Source: an uncultured Oscillibacter sp. (lineage in GTDB: Bacteria; Bacillota; Clostridia; Oscillospirales; Oscillospiraceae). Taken from it: DNA of 64,000 bases. Each line of letters begins with the position of its first letter. Positions within the stretch are counted from its first letter, which is position 1. Where the stretch lies: positions 29,975-93,974 of the forward strand of contig CAJTMG010000010.1 of assembly GCA_910577405.1 (NCBI GenBank), given 5' to 3'. Below the pieces are notes generated by a model. The model had not been told where the DNA came from, ran no database searches, and saw nothing but the letters and a program-made list of their open reading frames with translations. The translations under genes were made by a program, and so were the position numbers. Shown one piece after another: positions 62,053 to 64,000 of this stretch.

Positions 62053-63993
62053 GTGATAAAAAAATGGTTTGAGATTATCACTGACCATAGGATCAGCCTG
62101 CGGGAGCGGATGTTCCGGATCGTCACCGGCATCTGCATGATCGCTTTGATTATTACCCTTCTGATGGGCAGACGCGTTCTGAATGTCGTGCTTTTGATCA
62201 TCAGCCTGATCGTAATGTCCCTGATTGTACGATACAGCATCCGCAGGCAGCGCATTCAAATGGGCGCTACGGCCATTGCGGTGCTGCTGCTTTGTCTGTT
62301 TCCCATTACCTTCTTTTCCGCAGGCGGGTTTTACAGCGGCGTGCCGGAATGGTTCGTCCTCTGCTTTATTTACGTCTGCATTACTTTGCTGGGCAGACGC
62401 AGGGTCATTTTTTTCGGCCTCTGTATGGCGGAAACCCTGCTTTGCTACGGCATCGCTTTTTACTATCCCCAGGTGGCCTCCCTGAATCCCCAGCGAAATT
62501 CCTTCTTTGACTCCGCTTTTTCCATGATTATGGTGGGCCTTTTGACCAGCGTGCTTCTGATGTTCCTCAGTCAGATGTATGAAGAGGAAAACGCCCTTTC
62601 CCAGCGTCAGAAAAAGGAGATCGAAGAGCTGAACCGGGCGGAAAACCACTTCTTCTCCAGCATGAGCCATGAAATCCGCACGCCTATCAATACCATCATC
62701 GGCCTGAATGAGATTATCCTGCGGGAGAGCACCTCGGATGAAGTGGCGGAGAATGCGCGGAATATCCAGGGGGCCAGCAAGCTCCTGCTCTCTCTGATCA
62801 ATGACATTCTGGACATCTCCAAAATCAAATCCGGAAAGATGGAAATCGTCAACGTCTCCTACGAAACCGGGGCGCTGTTTTCGGAGATTGTCAATATGAT
62901 CTGGATTAAGGCCAGGGAAAAAGGGCTGGAGTTCAAGCTGCATATCGATTCTTCCATTCCCAGTATGCTCTGCGGCGACGAGGTGCGCATCAAGCAGATC
63001 CTGATAAACCTGCTGAACAACGCGGTCAAGTACACCAGCGAGGGCTCCGTGACGCTCTCCGTACGCTGCGAACGCCAGGGGGTGAACCGGGTGCGGGTAT
63101 GGTACTCCGTGGAGGATACCGGCCAGGGGGTGAAGAAGGAGAACATTCCCTATCTGTTCAACGCGTTCCGGCGGGTGGACGAGGAAAAAAACCGCTACAT
63201 CGAGGGCACCGGGCTGGGATTGAGCATCGTTAAGCAGCTTGTGGCACTGATGGGCGGGGAAATCAGCGTCAACAGCGTGTACACCAAGGGTTCAAAGTTT
63301 ATCGTCATGCTGGATCAGGACATTGTGGACGAGAGAATCCTGGGGACCTTCACGCTGGCCTCTCACAGCCGGGTCCAGGACGGGGAACCATACCGGCAGA
63401 GCTTCGAGGCCCCGGACGCACATATCCTTGTGGTGGACGACAACGACATGAATCTGACCGTGGTGCGGAAGCTGCTCTCAGAGACGAAGATCCAGATAGA
63501 CACGGCTTCCAGCGGCGCGGAATGCCTTGCTTTGACCCAGAACCATCATTACGACTGCATCCTGATGGACCACCTGATGCCGGAAATGGACGGTATCCAA
63601 TGCCTGCACGCCCTGCGGGTCCAGCCGGGAGGCCTGTGCCAGAACGTGCCCGTGGTGGCCCTTACCGCCAACGCAGGCAGCGACAATCAGCTTCTGTACC
63701 GTCGGGAGGGCTTCAGCGGGTATCTGGCCAAGCCGGTCAGCGGGGCGCTTCTGGAGGCGGCTGTGCTGAGCATTCTGCCCAAGACGCTGATTCAGCTGAA
63801 TGATGAGGTCCAGCAGGCGGATATCGAAAAGGACATCCTGATTTTCGAGCAGTCCCAGCGGCGTTCTGTCCTTGTGACCACCGACAGCGTATGTGATCTG
63901 CCTCTGTCCCTCCGGAAGGAACTCGGTATCTCCATATGTCCCTACTGGTCCATAAAATCTAAAAATTGCATAATAGTGGACGCCATGTTATAA
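62053..63993 (+). CDS. Hybrid sensor kinase with receiver and cut-off DegV-like C-terminus
   Basis: 646 residues, GTG start with a weak AGGGG site. Several membrane helices (~15-170), HisKA SSMSHEIRTPINTIIGL, an ATPase domain with VEDTGQGVKKE and GTGLGLSIVKQ, and a receiver (LVVDDNDMNL, ILMDHLMPEMDG, YLAKPVSG). The last ~30 residues before the break (SVLVTTDSVCDLPLSLRKEL) match the start of a DegV/EDD fatty-acid-binding domain. After about PYW (near 63945) the sequence becomes AT-rich and stops, so the DegV part is probably truncated by insertion or rearrangement. Confidence 0.9.
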   Translation: MIKKWFEIITDHRISLRERMFRIVTGICMIALIITLLMGRRVLNVVLLIISLIVMSLIVRYSIRRQRIQMGATAIAVLLLCLFPITFFSAGGFYSGVPEWFVLCFIYVCITLLGRRRVIFFGLCMAETLLCYGIAFYYPQVASLNPQRNSFFDSAFSMIMVGLLTSVLLMFLSQMYEEENALSQRQKKEIEELNRAENHFFSSMSHEIRTPINTIIGLNEIILRESTSDEVAENARNIQGASKLLLSLINDILDISKIKSGKMEIVNVSYETGALFSEIVNMIWIKAREKGLEFKLHIDSSIPSMLCGDEVRIKQILINLLNNAVKYTSEGSVTLSVRCERQGVNRVRVWYSVEDTGQGVKKENIPYLFNAFRRVDEEKNRYIEGTGLGLSIVKQLVALMGGEISVNSVYTKGSKFIVMLDQDIVDERILGTFTLASHSRVQDGEPYRQSFEAPDAHILVVDDNDMNLTVVRKLLSETKIQIDTASSGAECLALTQNHHYDCILMDHLMPEMDGIQCLHALRVQPGGLCQNVPVVALTANAGSDNQLLYRREGFSGYLAKPVSGALLEAAVLSILPKTLIQLNDEVQQADIEKDILIFEQSQRRSVLVTTDSVCDLPLSLRKELGISICPYWSIKSKNCIIVDAML

Positions 63994-63994
63994 T
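63966..63994 (+). promoter_or_regulatory. Consensus promoter at the right edge, inside a truncated gene end
   Basis: -35 box TTGCAT (63966-63971) and -10 box TATAAT (63989-63994) with a 17-nt spacer, pointing out of the window. It overlaps the end of the kinase-DegV frame and may belong to an inserted element whose body lies beyond the window. Confidence 0.6.
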
Positions 63995-64000
63995 GACCCC

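Overview
The window reads as a chromosomal segment of a Gram-positive-type, spore-former-related Clostridia, most likely an Oscillospiraceae (Oscillospirales) gut commensal. This is an inference from moderately GC-rich coding sequence, strong AGGAGG-type ribosome binding sites, consensus sigma-A promoters, FMN and M-box riboswitches with Firmicutes-style terminator platforms, SLH surface domains, an ECF transporter core, a DUF5711 propeller, an EFR1 ferredoxin and hybrid kinases. No rRNA, tRNA, CRISPR array or complete insertion sequence was seen.

Layout. (1) 1-9.4 kb, minus strand: a tellurium/stress-type (Ter) operon. It runs from a TerY-like vWA protein through a PP2C phosphatase, a kinase-like protein and a P-type Ca2+ ATPase to four TerD-family proteins and an AIM24-like protein, and it leaves the window at the left edge. 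Its leader carries a terminator-like hairpin. (2) 9.8-13.6 kb, minus: the riboflavin operon ribD-ribE-ribBA-ribH behind an FMN riboswitch. (3) 13.6-16.25 kb, minus: a promoter, an M-box (Mg2+) riboswitch and a terminator, then a macro-domain/PARG-like protein and mgtE. (4) 16.7-23.9 kb, plus: a two-gene cassette of a 1942-residue P-loop NTPase and a partner with a degenerate ATPase-like N-terminus and a C-terminal HEPN-like RNxxxH motif. This is the best candidate for an undescribed conflict/defence system. (5) 24.1-27.2 kb, plus: a LytTR regulator, a GHKL kinase and an unknown protein, translationally coupled. (6) 27.2-35 kb, minus: a WYL regulator fused to a zinc ribbon, a two-component/ABC module, a PilZ protein with a REC-GGDEF cyclase, a possible MITE, and a TetR regulator that probably starts at CTG. 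(7) 35.2-42 kb: an SLH-GH25 muramidase, DHFR, an AraC regulator, HAD and HD hydrolases, a RibD-C reductase and a MerR regulator with its operator. (8) 41.9-52.8 kb, plus: a methyltransferase, VanZ, EcfA1-EcfA2-EcfT, a frameshifted small gene, truA, DUF5711, CvpA, a ClpE-like unfoldase, a small Cys protein and a flavodoxin-ferredoxin. (9) 52.9-64 kb, plus: a BlaI/BlaR1-type pair with clear operators, a cytosolic ParB-like/BMP fusion with a phosphoesterase, and a phosphorelay cluster. That cluster ends in a hybrid kinase whose DegV-like C-terminus is cut short at the right edge.

The genes share a theme of envelope, metal and stress sensing. Two metabolite riboswitches are well supported, and many gene pairs overlap by 1-10 nt, indicating translational coupling. 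Function assignments rest on motifs read by eye and on recalled family knowledge; no database search was run.
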